A stretch of 64,000 bases of DNA, from assembly GCA_011799875.1 (NCBI GenBank), contig CM022303.1:66915601-66979600 (forward strand), in the 5' to 3' direction. Below are positions 1-14,505 of this stretch, in pieces. This stretch comes from Thinopyrum elongatum. Its lineage: Eukaryota > Streptophyta > Magnoliopsida > Poales > Poaceae. Both the position numbers and the translations under genes were made by a program. Positions within the stretch are counted from its first letter, which is position 1, and every line of letters starts with the position of its first letter. The notes beneath the pieces are model-generated. The model was not told the DNA's origin and did no database searches. It worked only from the letters and a program-made list of their open reading frames with translations.

Positions 1-895
1 CGACCCTCGACCCCTCGGCGATCCTTGACCCTGGCAACCTCGATCCCGACCTCGGAGATCCGTCGACCGACATCGACCTCGACCCCACGACCTCGACACT
101 CTTCCTTCTTTATTTTTATTTTTAACTTTTCACTTCTTTTCATGTATATCCTTTGGTCGGTTGGTATCGCAGTGGCAGCTTGGGAGTGCAGGCGGATCTT
201 CCGCCCTCCTTCCGTAGGCTTCTTTTGTTTTTTTCTTCTCTCTTTCTTCTCTCCCTTTTCTTCTTCTCTCCTCTTCTTCTTATTCTTCTTCTTTCTTCTC
301 CTAATATTTTTTTTCTAGAACTAACCTAACTAACACACTAGTAACTAACCTAACTAACCGTAGTAACTAACCTAACTAACAGTAGAAAAAAACAGAGGGG
401 AGAGGCTCACCGGAGCTCACCGGAGTGGGGCGGCGGAGCACCGGGGCGGCGAGGCCGCGGGTGGGGCGCTGAGGCCGCGGGGCTGCGGGGCGGCGGCGAG
501 GGCGGTGGGGGTCGGGGGCGGCGGCGGTGGTTGGGGTCGGGGCGCAGTGGAGTGAGAGGCCAGAGAGAGTGGGAGGTGGGGTGGGGGGTGGGCCGTTAGG
601 TAGCGTTTGCTTTACCGTCTGCTAGCGGACGGCAATGAGGTGGGGCTGGTGGGCCGTTAGGGTTTAGGCCTCCACTGGACCCCACCCACCTCTTTGTCGT
701 CTGCTAGCGGATGGCAAATTTACTTTGCCGCTGGCTGGCGGACGGCAAAGAAATGGCTGATGGCAACTAGGCTCTTTGCCATCAGCCATGTCTTTGCCGT
801 CCGTTTTTTATAAGCAGATGGCAAAGACCTTCTTTGCCATCCGCTAGCAGATGGCAAAGAGCTGACTGATGGCAAATTCTCTGTTTCCAGTAGTG
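1..895. mobile_element. CACTA transposon, terminal part
   Basis: The segment ends in CTGTTTCCAGTAGTG at 881-895, the reverse complement of a Triticeae CACTA terminus (CACTACTGGAAACAG). From about 600 inward there are many subterminal TTTGCCATC/TTTGCCGTC words in both orientations (CACTA transposase-binding arrays are of this kind). Inside lies a GC-rich block (400-600) and CT-rich DNA (100-320). The other end is outside the window. The next three bases, TAT, are the candidate 3-bp TSD, supported by the uninterrupted paralogous site at 27970. The 97-codon ORF at 25-318 is a low-complexity translation and is not called a gene. Confidence 0.85.
605..885. repeat. CACTA subterminal repeat array
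   Basis: About ten copies of a TTTGCC(A/G)TC(C/T)GCTAGC-like word occur in direct and inverted orientation, for example near 695, 722, 745, 775, 795, 830 and 850. The two orientations could fold into hairpins. This density only near the terminus is typical of CACTA elements. Confidence 0.8.
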
Positions 896-1007
896 TATGT
901 TAGCCCTGGAGGTGTCAAAGGTCAGCTTGTCTTTAGATAAGCTACGTAAGGAGCTCAAACTCATCTCTTTTATTTTTGAGTTGATCTCATCTACTCTGTT
1001 TCTATCT
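896..1007. repeat. host repeat unit fragment (paralogue of 27970-28083)
   Basis: This segment aligns by eye, with only scattered differences, to 27970-28083: both start TATGTTAGCC, contain GGAGGTGTCAAAG and CAGCTTGTCTTTAGAT, then GAGTTGATCTCA. It is part of the upstream unit of the bark-storage-like gene family seen at 20-28 kb. The CACTA element at 1-895 sits exactly at its left edge. Confidence 0.8.
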
Positions 1008-1008
1008 A

Positions 1009-1090
1009 CACCTCTGGCCCATAATATATAAGAACATTTTTCAAACTGTTTTAGTTTGAAAAATGTTCTTATATTATGGCACAAAGGGAG
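1009..1090. mobile_element. Stowaway-like MITE
   Basis: An 82-bp near-perfect hairpin: AAGAACATTTTTCAAACT is followed after a short loop by its reverse complement. The right end reads GCACAAAGGGAG, the reverse complement of the CTCCCT-type Stowaway terminus; the left terminus is degenerate. TA dinucleotides flank it at 1007-1008 and 1091-1092, the expected Tc1/mariner TSD. Confidence 0.8.
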
Positions 1091-1522
1091 TATCTATTAG
1101 AGCATCTACAGCCGGGCACTTCAAACCGGCCACAAACGTCCGGGCGGACGGCCCAGTCATGAAAACTCGACTCAGACGGGCGCCTCAAATGGGCCTCAAA
1201 CGCCCGGGCTGACCGGCACCCCTCATATCCAGCCCAGATATGAGGTCAATTATGGGGCCATCCGGGAGCGCCCAGGTGTGTTCGCCACGTCGGACTGACG
1301 ACGGGTCCCACGCGGAATCGCCCGGACACATGGCGGTCAGACAGATGTATCCTCTGGTGGGGTTGTGTGAATGCCACGTGGCACCGCTATGGTTCGCCAC
1401 CCGAGGCCGAATACAGCTATTTAAGCCAGCCGACGTCCCCCAACCCTAGCCCATCCACTTCCACCCTCTCCGCATCGCCAGCCCGAGCCCATCCACCTCC
1501 TCTCTCCCGCTTTGCCGCTCTT

Positions 1523-3205
1523 TGTTGGGGAATGTTGCATGGAAAACAAAAAATATTCTACGCACACGCAAGATCTATCCATGAAGATGCATAGGTACGA
1601 GAGGGGGAGAGCATCTACATACCCTTGTAGATCTCTCAGCAGAAGCGTTTATCACGCGGTTGATGTAGTCGTACTCTTCACGATCCAACCGATCTAGTGC
1701 CGAACGGACGGCACCTCCGAGTTTAGCACACGTGCGGCTCGATAACATCTCCTCCTTCTTGATCCAGCAAGCGGGAGAGGAGAAGTAGATGGGATCACAA
1801 CCAACACGACGGTGTGGTGGTGATGGTGGTGGTAGAGCATCGGCAGCACTTCGCTAAGCGTTGCCAGGACGAGGCGGTGGAACTACGGAGTAACGGGAGA
1901 GAGAGGGGCACCAAGGGCTTGGTGTGTCCTCTTGGGGCGCCCCCTCCCCTCTATATATAGGTGGAGGGGCGTGGGAAGCAGCCCCTCCAAGCCCTACGGC
2001 GCAGCTAAGGGGGAGAGGTCCAATCCTATTCCTACTAGGACTCCTTCCTTTTTTGCCTTCCCTAGCCACATGGGCTTTTGAGGACTTGGTGCGCCGAGCC
2101 CAATAAGGCCAGGGTGCCTCCCCACAGCCCATGCTAGCCCTTGGGTCGTGGTGGACCCACTTGTGGACTTTCGGACCCCTCCGGAATCCTCTGGAACCTT
2201 CCCAGTACAATACCGAAAAAACTGCACCTTTTTCCGGAACCCAAAATATGACTTCCCATATATAAATCTTTACCTCTCGACCATTCCGAGACTCCTCATG
2301 ACGTCCGGGATCTCATCTGGGACTCCAAACAACATTTGGTTACCACTCATCAAATATCCCAATACTACTCTAGCGTCAACGAACGTTAAGCGTGCGAGCC
2401 TGCGGGTTCGGGAATTATGTAGTCATGAACGAGACATCTCTCCGGTCAATAACCAATAGCGGGACCTGGATGCCCATATTGATTCCTACATATTCCACGA
2501 AGATCTTTTATCGGTTGAACCTTTATGACAACATACGTAATTCCCTTTGTCTGTCGGTATCTTACTTGCCCGAGATTCGATCGCCAGTATCTCTATACCT
2601 AGTTCAATCTTGTTACCGGCAAGTCTCTTTACTTGTTCCGTAATACATCATCTTGAAACTAACTCCTTAGTCACTTTGCTTGCAAGCTTCTTGTGATGTG
2701 TATTACCGAGAGGGCCCAGAGATACATCTCCGTCATACGGAGTGACAAATCCCAATCTCGATTCACGCCAACTCAACAGACACCTTTGGAGATACCTGTA
2801 GTGCATCTTTATGATTACCCAGTTATGTTGTGACGTTTGATAGCACACAAGGTATTTCTCCGGTATCCGAGAGTTGCATGATCTCATGGTCAAAGAAATA
2901 TGTATTTGACATTAAGAAAGGAGTAGCAATAAACTGAACGATCAAATGTTATGCTAACGATCTAATGATGTGATCCCGTTATCAAGTGACAACACATGTC
3001 TATGGTTAGGAAACCTTAACCATCTTTTGATCAACGAGCTAGCTTCTAGTAGAGGCTCACTAGGAACACGGTGTTGCCTATGTATCCACACATGTATCTG
3101 AGTTTCCGATCAATACAATTCTAGCATGGATAATAGACGTTTATCACGAACAGGGAAATATGATAATAACCAATTTATTATTGCCTCTAGGGCATATTTC
3201 CAACA
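1523..3205 (-). mobile_element. BARE1/Angela-type copia solo LTR
   Basis: The plus strand starts TGTTGGGGAATGTTGC and ends GGCATATTTCCAACA, so on the minus strand it is a complete LTR starting TGTTGGAAATATGCC and ending CCCCAACA. The start is the one typical of BARE1/Angela/WIS. Perfect 5-bp TSDs CTCTT lie at 1518-1522 and 3206-3210. No internal domain remains, so this is a solo LTR produced by LTR-LTR recombination. The length, 1683 bp, fits the family. Confidence 0.95.
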
Positions 3206-3231
3206 CTCTTCCCACGCTCTCCGGCTTCGCC

Positions 3232-3783
3232 ATGGTTCGGCAAAAGATAACCACCTACGCTATGCTCATGCCGGAGCGCCGGTACCAGATTGAGCAGGAG
3301 ATCCGGGCGAGGCACGCCGCACACGCCACCCGCATCGCTGTCGGGCTGCCTCCGGACTCGCCGGAGCCGGAGCCGGAGCCGGAGGAGGAGGAGGAGGTTG
3401 AGGAGGAAGAGGGAGAGAACCAGCACTCGGCTCCGATGGAGATGGAGGAGGAGGAGGCGGATGTGGCGGAGCAACCAGAGCAGGAGCTAGCGCCGGCTCC
3501 GAGCTTCAACATGGAGGACGCGGAGGCGGAGTTCGCCATCGCCCAAACGGGCGGGATGGCGGAGCAGCAGACCATCCTAGAGTCCATCCAGGATGAGCCC
3601 TATGTGGAGGTCAACTGGTAGTTCATCAGACATGAACGGGTAGCAATAGATGCGCTCTTCGACGAGGTCGAAGTGGAGATGGATGCGGAGGCTGACACGG
3701 AGGAGCCGCAGGAGCAGGAGCTGTGGCCGCCCATATACCTAGAGCCGGGCATAGAGATAGTGGACATCTCCAAAGAGCACTAG
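3232..3783 (+). pseudogene. acidic ORF inside Harbinger-like element, one in-frame stop
   Basis: Reading from ATG 3232 gives 129 codons to a TAG at 3619-3621; the same frame then continues to 3783, so the ancestral product had at least 183 residues. It begins MVRQKITTYAMLMPER and is then very rich in Glu with runs such as EPEPEPEEEEEVEEEE. I recognise no domain. The 5' part may have lain upstream of the solo LTR, which inserted 27 bp before this ATG. It may be a captured host fragment or an ancient element ORF. Confidence 0.5.
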
Positions 3784-3937
3784 GGTAGTTGATCTACGAA
3801 TATGTGGATTTTTTGTTCTTTGCATGTTTTTATAAGAACTTAAGATTTCTAGTATGAGGTATTCGGATGCCAATGAGCAAATTTCAGGACTGACCGGTCA
3901 CTGCCAAATTTGCCTAGTCCGGCTGTAGATGCTCTTA

Positions 3938-5838
<1,901 letters not shown>

Positions 5839-5980
5839 GATTTTCTTATTTATACCTGTTCTACTTTTTTTATGTTCTGGCTCGGTTATTCCATCTAGCC
5901 AAGCCATTCATTCCTTTTTATGAAAGAAAGATAAGGGACAGAAAAAAAAATGAAAGAAACAAACGTATTAAATAAGCAAA

Positions 5981-6068
5981 AGGAGAGAGAGGGATTCGAA
6001 CCCTCGATAGTTCCTAGAACTATACCGGTTTTCAAGACCGGAGCTATCAACCACTCAGCCATCTCTCC
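5981..6068 (-). tRNA. trnS-UGA: tRNA-Ser(UGA), NUPT copy
   Basis: On the minus strand the 88-nt sequence starts GGAGAGATGGCTGAGTGG, has anticodon TGA in the context CTTGAAA, a long class II variable arm, a GGTTCGAATCC T-loop and a TCTCTCC acceptor pairing with GGAGAGA. Position and orientation between psbC and psbZ match plastomes. I see no damage. Expression in the nucleus is not implied. Confidence 0.95.
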
Positions 6069-6368
6069 ACAGCCTAATCCTTATTTTACTCCTACAAATA
6101 TAACATAGCCATATAAAAAATAAAAAGATTTATTAGCCTCTAGAAAGATATCAGATACAAGTTCCTTTTCGATATATCTCTGTATACTGTATACACGGAT
6201 ACAGGATCCGCTATACCCGCTTGTGAAATAAAGACTAAATAACCTCTTCTCACCCCCATATCCAAATAAAAAAGCGGTTTAAGTAATAAATTTTAATTAA
6301 AGAGAAGAATCAATGGATTCATGATTAAACCCCTCCTACTTCTTGTATTTTTTTACAATTTTGGTTAA

Positions 6369-6614
<246 letters not shown>

Positions 6615-6891
6615 CTGAAATTTGGTTAATATTTATTAACCGCATAAAAAAGAAATAATAAAGGCCATTTCTTCTAAAAAATTAGAATAGTGAGACGTAT
6701 TAAAACGCAATTTGCGTTCCGAATTGCTAGCTCTTCTCTTTCAGTATTATGAAATTCCATTCCCATTAGAATATTCATTGACAGATAATAAAAAAAGGAA
6801 AACTCTAATATAATAGAAAATGAAATGAAACGGTCGACCCAGACATAGACGGTCGACCCAAGCGGATATACGCTATAAAATATATACCGTA

Positions 6892-6962
6892 GCGAGCGTA
6901 GTTCAATGGTAAAATATCTGCTTGCCAAGGAGAAGATACGGGTTCGATTCCCGCCGCTCGCC
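6892..6962 (+). tRNA. trnG-GCC: tRNA-Gly(GCC), NUPT copy
   Basis: The 71-nt cloverleaf has acceptor GCGAGCG pairing with CGCTCGC, anticodon GCC in TTGCCAA and T-arm GGTTCGATTCC. It follows psbZ in the same orientation as in plastomes. It appears structurally intact. Confidence 0.92.
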
Positions 6963-7410
6963 CGCTTAATTTATCAAAGTACTATGATAAAAAGTTTAGT
7001 CTAGTTAACTGTTTAACTACTTATATTAAATTAAGTATTAATTAGGTGTTAGTCTAGTGCCGTATCCCTTACTATCTTACCCTTCCTTTGCATCCCACTC
7101 AAAAAAAGAGGGCGCTCCGGAGGCAGAAATAGAACTCGCCAACAGAGCTCCAAAAATTGGGTATTAACTGAGACAAACAACGGGCAAACTTTTTTTAAAG
7201 GGAAGGGAGAGGTAGACTGTCCCTTTCGTTTCATTTTTATTTTCTGCAGGGTAGGGAGAAGCCTTGCGCCTTCTTTTTGTGAAGGCAAGTGACTTCGCAA
7301 ACTGCTCAATTTTGCCCTCTAGGGCCGGGAACTAATGAATAAAAAAGGGTTGGATACGCCCCTCTACCATATCTAGAGAAATAGAATAGTCCTTTTATAC
7401 AGACTGCTAA

Positions 7411-7484
7411 GTGCGGAGACGGGAATCGAACCCGTGACCTCAAGGTTATGAGCCTCGTGAGCTACCAAACTGCTCTACTCCGCT
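7411..7484 (-). tRNA. trnfM-CAU: tRNA-fMet(CAU), NUPT copy
   Basis: The minus strand reads GCGGAGTAGAGCAGTTTGG, anticodon CAT in CTCATAA, and GGTTCGATTCC. The initiator tRNA normally starts with an unpaired C; the base here (complement of 7484) is A, a likely post-transfer change. Position and orientation fit the grass plastome. Confidence 0.9.
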
Positions 7485-7575
7485 CTGGAGTACCAGAAAC
7501 TGGTGGACAAAAAAGGCTTGAATACAAGCCTCTAACATGTCTAGACAAATAGAATACTCCTTTTATACAGAATGG

Positions 7576-9263
<1,688 letters not shown>

Positions 9264-9784
9264 TTACTTCAACCATTTCCGAGCACCTCATATCACTTTC
9301 CAAGGCATATGATAGTTTTATTATCTGTGGACGATTTCTTTCTCGTTCAATGCCCCTTTTCAATGGTCTCGAAGAGAGAAATTTCCCATTTTTATCTATG
9401 GAGTCACAACCGAGGTCGTGGTAAATCCATGAATTTGATTCGATTTGTTTTTCTTATACTATAGAAATAAACCTTTGAATTCAGCATTATTCCAAGACTC
9501 CTATTTCAAAGTCTATCTTTTAAGGGAAAAATGAAAATAAAAGTAACCCCTCTTTTCCCATTCCCTCTCTATTGCATGGGTGGAAGAACTAAAATAGAGG
9601 ATTCTGAAAAAAAAATGGACCTTTGAAATCAATTTTTATGTGTAGCGCAAAGGAGTTGCGATTTCTTCTTATTCCTATAGAACATCTAGTAACAAGAATA
9701 TGAAATCGTAAATAGCAAAAAATTCTTGTCTTACGCGGTCTAAGTCTAAGGAAATACAAAAAATTCGCTTATACAATTTCATCT

Positions 9785-9860
9785 ACATCGAATTTATATA
9801 TCAGAATAGCGGATAGAGGCATCATTAAAGGAGTCAGGTCTACTTACTTTATGCTTCTTT
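9785..9860 (-). promoter_or_regulatory. psbD light-responsive promoter region (plastid relic)
   Basis: On the minus strand this region contains AAAGTAAGTAGACCTGACTC, then GATGCCTCTATCC, then a TATTCT -10-like hexamer (9803-9808), about 540-600 bp upstream of psbD. This resembles the conserved blue-light-responsive psbD promoter (AAG and PGT boxes) of cereals, recalled from family knowledge and not aligned here. Confidence 0.55.
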
Positions 9861-10220
9861 CCAATTTTTTGGTGGATTTGATAAGAACCCTTTTTGCTTT
9901 CTTGATAAATAATCGACAAAAAAAGCGTTTTTTTTATATATAACCTGCTTGTTTTATTATAATTATAACAAGTCCTATATGGAAATCCCCGCTAAAGAGA
10001 AAATCTATTTGATTGTCTCTCGGCCAATATCGATTTTTAGAAAGAAAAAACAAGAATTTTCTTCTTTTTTTATTAACATTAAGCAAAAAGAATATAACTA
10101 AAATGGAATTGGCAATATAATTTTTATAGACTTTTGAAAGAAAAAAAGGGGGATTTTTGCAACCGTTATTTCTTATTTCTTGCCTATATCATATCACGGA
10201 AACCTTTCGCTTTGGAACGT

Positions 10221-10309
10221 GGAGAGATGGCTGAGTGGACTAAAGCGGCGGATTGCTAATCCGTTGTACAATTTTTTTTGTACCGAGGGTTCGAATCCCT
10301 CTCTTTCCG
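10221..10309 (+). tRNA. trnS-GCU: tRNA-Ser(GCU), NUPT copy
   Basis: The 89-nt class II tRNA starts GGAGAGATGGCTGAGTGG, has anticodon GCT in ATTGCTAAT, a long T-rich variable arm, a GGTTCGAATCC T-loop and a TCTTTCC acceptor strand. It lies upstream of psbD and divergent from it, as in plastomes; both are inverted together in block B. Confidence 0.93.
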
Positions 10310-10426
10310 CTCCCTTGGATCATTTGGGACTTTCAAATTGGAAAGAATTCTGACCCCCGGATTTTCTCATAGATAAATGTACGAAACAAATCCAATTTGT
10401 AAGAAAAAATAAAAAAATGGAATTTT

Positions 10427-10506
10427 TACTCCTGAAAGAGAAGTGGATAGACAAAGTATTGTTGACGAGATTTATGTTTTTCTGAATACCCTTCGAATTT
10501 TTCCAT
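10427..10506 (-). pseudogene. matK: matK 5' stub (26 codons), NUPT
   Basis: The minus strand from ATG 10506 encodes [20 protein letters not shown] then PLLFQE, the N-terminus of grass MatK, the maturase within the trnK intron. Homology stops at codon 26-27, where block C joins block B, and a TAA follows at once. About 95% of matK is absent. Confidence 0.9.
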
Positions 10507-11186
10507 TTGTATTTCTACTTGAATCAGAGAGAAGAAGCATTTCTCGGTTTATCGAATGATGATACATAGTGCAATATGGTCAGAACAGGGTGTTGCATTT
10601 TTAATACAAACCCTGGAAAGAAAGGGAGTCTAATCCACAGATCTTTTTCCGCTCCTTTTCTACCCAATTAGTTTATGTTTGTTCTAATTACAAAAAAGAA
10701 CAGAACAAGTTTTTTATTTTTGCAGGCCAATCGCTCTTTTGACTTTGGAATACAGCCTCTTTATCAATATACTGCTTCTTTTACACATTCAATCCATAAC
10801 ATCCCTTATTCAATCCATAATCAAGAATAATTAGGATTTCTAAAAAAAAGAAAAAATAAAGGGTCCACTCATAGGAAAACCCAACCTTTCCCCGCATCTG
10901 GCACTAATCTATTTTTAACGTCTAATTAGAGCAGGGAATCATTCCAATTAGGAAGTTAAGCTCGTTGCTTTTTATTTTACCAGAATTGGAGCCAGGCTCT
11001 ATCCATTTATTCACTAGACCCAGAAAATCGTAATTTTGGATTCCATTCAAAAAAGATTGATTTTATTTCGACATGCTATTTTTTCCATTCATTACCTTTG
11101 AGGATCAGTCGTGGTCTTCTAGACTCTACCAAGAGTCTGGACGAATTTGTTGTTTCATCCAAATGTGTAAAAGATCATAGTCGCAC

Positions 11187-11223
11187 TTAAAAGCCGAGTA
11201 CTCTACCATTGAGTTAGCAACCC
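11187..11223 (-). tRNA. trnK-UUU: tRNA-Lys(UUU) 5' exon only, NUPT
   Basis: The 37-nt exon on the minus strand starts GGGTTGCTAACTCAATGG and ends at GGCTTTTAA; the group II intron starts GTGCGAC at 11186 and runs to the matK stub at 10507. Exon 2 is outside the transferred block, so the gene is partial. Confidence 0.92.
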
Positions 11224-11788
11224 AGATAAAAAAAAGGATCTTAGATACGATCGAAATCCAAAAATCAATGGAATTACACCGCGCGCTTCTGTCAAAACAT
11301 TGAACTAGCAAGACATCAAAAGAAAGATTTTATCGACCATGAAAAACACTCAAATGGCAAAACGAACAGGTCCGGTTAAATTCCACTAAAGTTAAAAAAA
11401 GGGCGACCCTAATCACGATGGCCAAATTCTCCTTATTTTTAGCGATTTGTATTAAAGAAAATATATTATATTGTATGAGAATACATGCAAGAGGAACACC
11501 CTTATCATTTGAGCGAAGTGTAGGCAGAAAAATTGAATATGGAGTGAGGATAAAGAGACCCATCTATCTACAAATTCTATTTGTTCAATAGACCTTTGTC
11601 AATGGAAATACAATGGTAAGAAAACAAATTAAATAGAAAAAGTAAATAAAATAGGGGCTTATGTTGGATTGGCACGATATAAATCCAAATAGGATTAAGA
11701 AAGAGGTAAATTGTGTCTAAATAATTAGACAACTTGGAATAATAATAATCTTCTCCTATCCTACTTTTTTATTCATTTAGTTCTTCAA

Positions 11789-12838
11789 TTAACTCAAAGT
11801 TCTTTCTTTTTCTTTAAAGAATTCCGCCTTCCTTAAAATATCATAAACAGTTCTTGTCGGTTGAGCACCCTTTTCAAGGAAATAGAGAATAGCTGGAACA
11901 TTTAAACAAGTTTGATTCTTTATCGGATCATAAAAACCTACTTTTCGAAGATCTCTTCCTTCTCTTCGAGATCGAACATCAATTGCAACGATTCAATAGA
12001 CAGCTTATTGGGATAGATGTAGATAAACAACGCCCATCCCCCTAGAAACGTATAGGAGGTTTTCTCCTCATACGGCTCAAGAAAATGATTCAAATTTCTG
12101 TCGATAATAATAGAAATTAGACTATGACATGCATTAATTTCCATACAGAAAAAACAAATTTCATTTATACTCATGACTCAAGTGGGCTAATTTTGCCTGA
12201 CAAACTTTGAAGGCAAAATCCTTCGAAAAATTTTCAGTCGTCTTTAAACTCTTTTCTTTGTCTCATTTCGAACGAATTGACTTTTATTCCTTATTCTGAT
12301 CCAACTCTGTTGTTGAGACAATTGAAAATTGTGTTTACTTGTTCTGGAATCCTTTATCTTTGATTTGTGAAATCCTTGGGTTTAGACATTACTTCGGGAA
12401 TTCCTATTTTTTTCTTTCAAAAGAGTAGCAACATACCCTTTTTTCTTATTTCCTTCAATAAAGCATTTATCTCTTCTATAGAAATCTAATAAGGGGGATT
12501 GATTCTGATATACTTTTATTGGACTTTCTTCTTATTTGAACCTTTCGATTTATTTCTATATTAAGGATAGACTGACAAAGTTGGCCTAATTTATTAGTTT
12601 TCACTAACCCTAGATTCTTTCCCTTGATAAAAAAAAATTATGTCCTCTCGAGCTCCATCGTGTACTATGTTACTTAAACCCAGCGCAAATTCTGTTTGGA
12701 ACGAATAGAACAGGCTATGTCGAGCCAAGAGCATTTTCATTACTATGGAAAATGATGGATAGCAAAATCCACAATCGATCATGTCCTTCAAGTCGCACAT
12801 TGCTTTCTACCACATCGTTTTAAACGAAGTTTTACCAT
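11789..12838 (-). pseudogene. rps16: rps16, split gene with nonsense change, NUPT
   Basis: Ribosomal protein S16 of the plastid small subunit. Exon 1 (12799-12838) encodes MVKLRLKRCGRKQ; the group II intron (12007-12798) starts GTGCGACTTG and has a domain V-like end; exon 2 (11789-12006) encodes [19 protein letters not shown] to ERTLS. The exons sum to 258 nt, 85 codons plus stop. Codon YRIVA reads TAT TGA ATC, so Arg CGA has become TGA (11993-11995). The last base of exon 1 is T where many plastomes have C, which would make a TAA across the splice. Both fit C-to-T deamination at CpG. Confidence 0.9.
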
Positions 12839-13585
12839 AACAAACATTCCTCTTTTCATTGCAAAGTGGTATAGAGAATTGATCCAATATGGATGGAATC
12901 ATGAATAGTCATTGGTTTAGTTTTTTTTATACTAATTAAAACTTGCTATCTATGGAGCAATATGGATAAAAGAAAGTAAGTATTTATCCGGGAAGCCTCC
13001 GCCAAGATCCAATTTATTTAAACCCATATTATAATTCTATCATATGAATGAAACATAGTTTGAAAAAGACGACTAAACAAGTTTGCTTAAAACTTATTTA
13101 TTCTTAAATTTCCACCCTCAACGGATGGCTCGATATGATCAATCTTGAAGTGAGAAGAGAAGGATTGACTCTTCCTCAATAAATAAACTATCAACCTCCA
13201 AAAAAGTTTAATTAATTTAATTACTAGAATTAGAATTCTATTAGTAATATATTTTTTCAGTACCAAAAACAATTAACTATATAACTAAATAAACTATTCC
13301 AATGAAAAGATTGAAAGTTTTTGGTAGTTATAGAATTCTCGTACTTCTTCGACTCGAATACCAAAAGGAAGAAAAAAATATGACTAAGTGATTTATAGTA
13401 GAGGCATATCCTGAATGTGCCTGATAGATCCCATTTTTTCATGAAAATAAAGATAGTCAATTTGACTGGACTTAAGACTTTATTATGTTTTCTGAGAAAG
13501 AATAAGATATCATTATTCTCTTTAATAAACTTTTGTCTCGTACGGAATACTATATGATTTCACCGTTTGTTTCATCAGAAACAAT

Positions 13586-13657
13586 CTGGGACGGAAGGAT
13601 TCGAACCTCCGAGTAACGGGACCAAAACCCGCTGCCTTACCACTTGGCCACGCCCCA
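13586..13657 (-). tRNA. trnQ-UUG: tRNA-Gln(UUG), NUPT copy
   Basis: The 72-nt minus-strand cloverleaf starts TGGGGCGTGGCCAAGTGG, anticodon TTG in TTTTGGT, T-arm GGTTCGAATCC, acceptor CGTCCCA. It lies between rps16 and psbK as in grasses. It looks intact. Confidence 0.94.
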
Positions 13658-14003
13658 TTTCGGGTTTTATGCGACACTAATAAACACTATTATGTTTATT
13701 TGTTATTCGTCAATACCGTTTCAATTACATAAAAAAGGAGGGATATTCTCTTGCTAGTATTCTACACATGCGGATAATATAGAATCAAAAAAATGCATTG
13801 ATCATTACATGGAATTCTATTAAGATATTATATGAAAGTCGAATTTATTCCACTCTCATTTGAGAGTGCGAATACAAGGAGGTATTTTGTGTTTGGGAAA
13901 GTCCGAAGAAAAAAGATTTTGAATCTGCCTTTTCCTTCTTTCCCTTAAAAAAATAACTCAATCAAAATCCAATTATTTACTCTACAAGAATGAAATGCTT
14001 GTT

Positions 14004-14189
14004 ATGCCTAATATACTTAGTTTAACCTGTATCTGTTTTAATTCTGTTCTTTATCCTACTAGTTTTTTCTTTGCCAAATTGCCCGAAGCTTATGCTATTT
14101 TCAATCCAATCGTGGATATTATGCCTGTTATACCTCTATTCTTTTTTCTATTAGCCTTTGTTTGGCAAGCTGCTGTAAGTTTTCGATGA
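14004..14189 (+). CDS. psbK: psbK, intact NUPT copy
   Basis: The 61-codon [16 protein letters not shown]...[10 protein letters not shown] is full-length PsbK precursor, a single-helix photosystem II subunit. ATG 14004 is the family start; an in-frame ATG at 13995 adds three residues. psbI, expected about 400 bp downstream, is not present because the plastid sequence ends near 14505. Confidence 0.9.
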
Positions 14190-14505
14190 AATCTTTAGTA
14201 CTCTGTATGCCAAATTGAATGATGTGTTCATTCCAAAAAAAATTAAAATGGGTAAAAGCCGAGAAGTTTTATATTTTTATATTATGAACCTTCGATTCTA
14301 AAATTTAAATTCTTCTACATTGAATGGGTAGCTACAGCAATAAATTTGGATCATCCTTTCTACTCCCCTGCACCTAGGTTGAGCAGGTACCTAAAGGTAC
14401 CTACACAATACCTAACCACCTAACCCTATTTTTGCTATTGATAAGAGTGCTTATTATAAATGAATTCTTGCCATTTTTTTCAAGAATTCATTTTTGCATT
14501 TTTAG

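Larger units (their letters stand above)
1100..3934. mobile_element. PIF/Harbinger-like element (contains a solo LTR)
   Basis: Terminal inverted repeats GAGCATCTACAGCCGG at 1100 and CCGGCTGTAGATGCTC ending at 3934 are flanked by TTA at 1097-1099 and 3935-3937. A 3-bp TTA/TAA duplication is the hallmark of PIF/Harbinger. Subtracting the inserted LTR leaves about 1.15 kb, too small for a transposase, so it is non-autonomous. It carries an acidic, interrupted ORF (3232-3783) of unknown origin. Confidence 0.85.
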
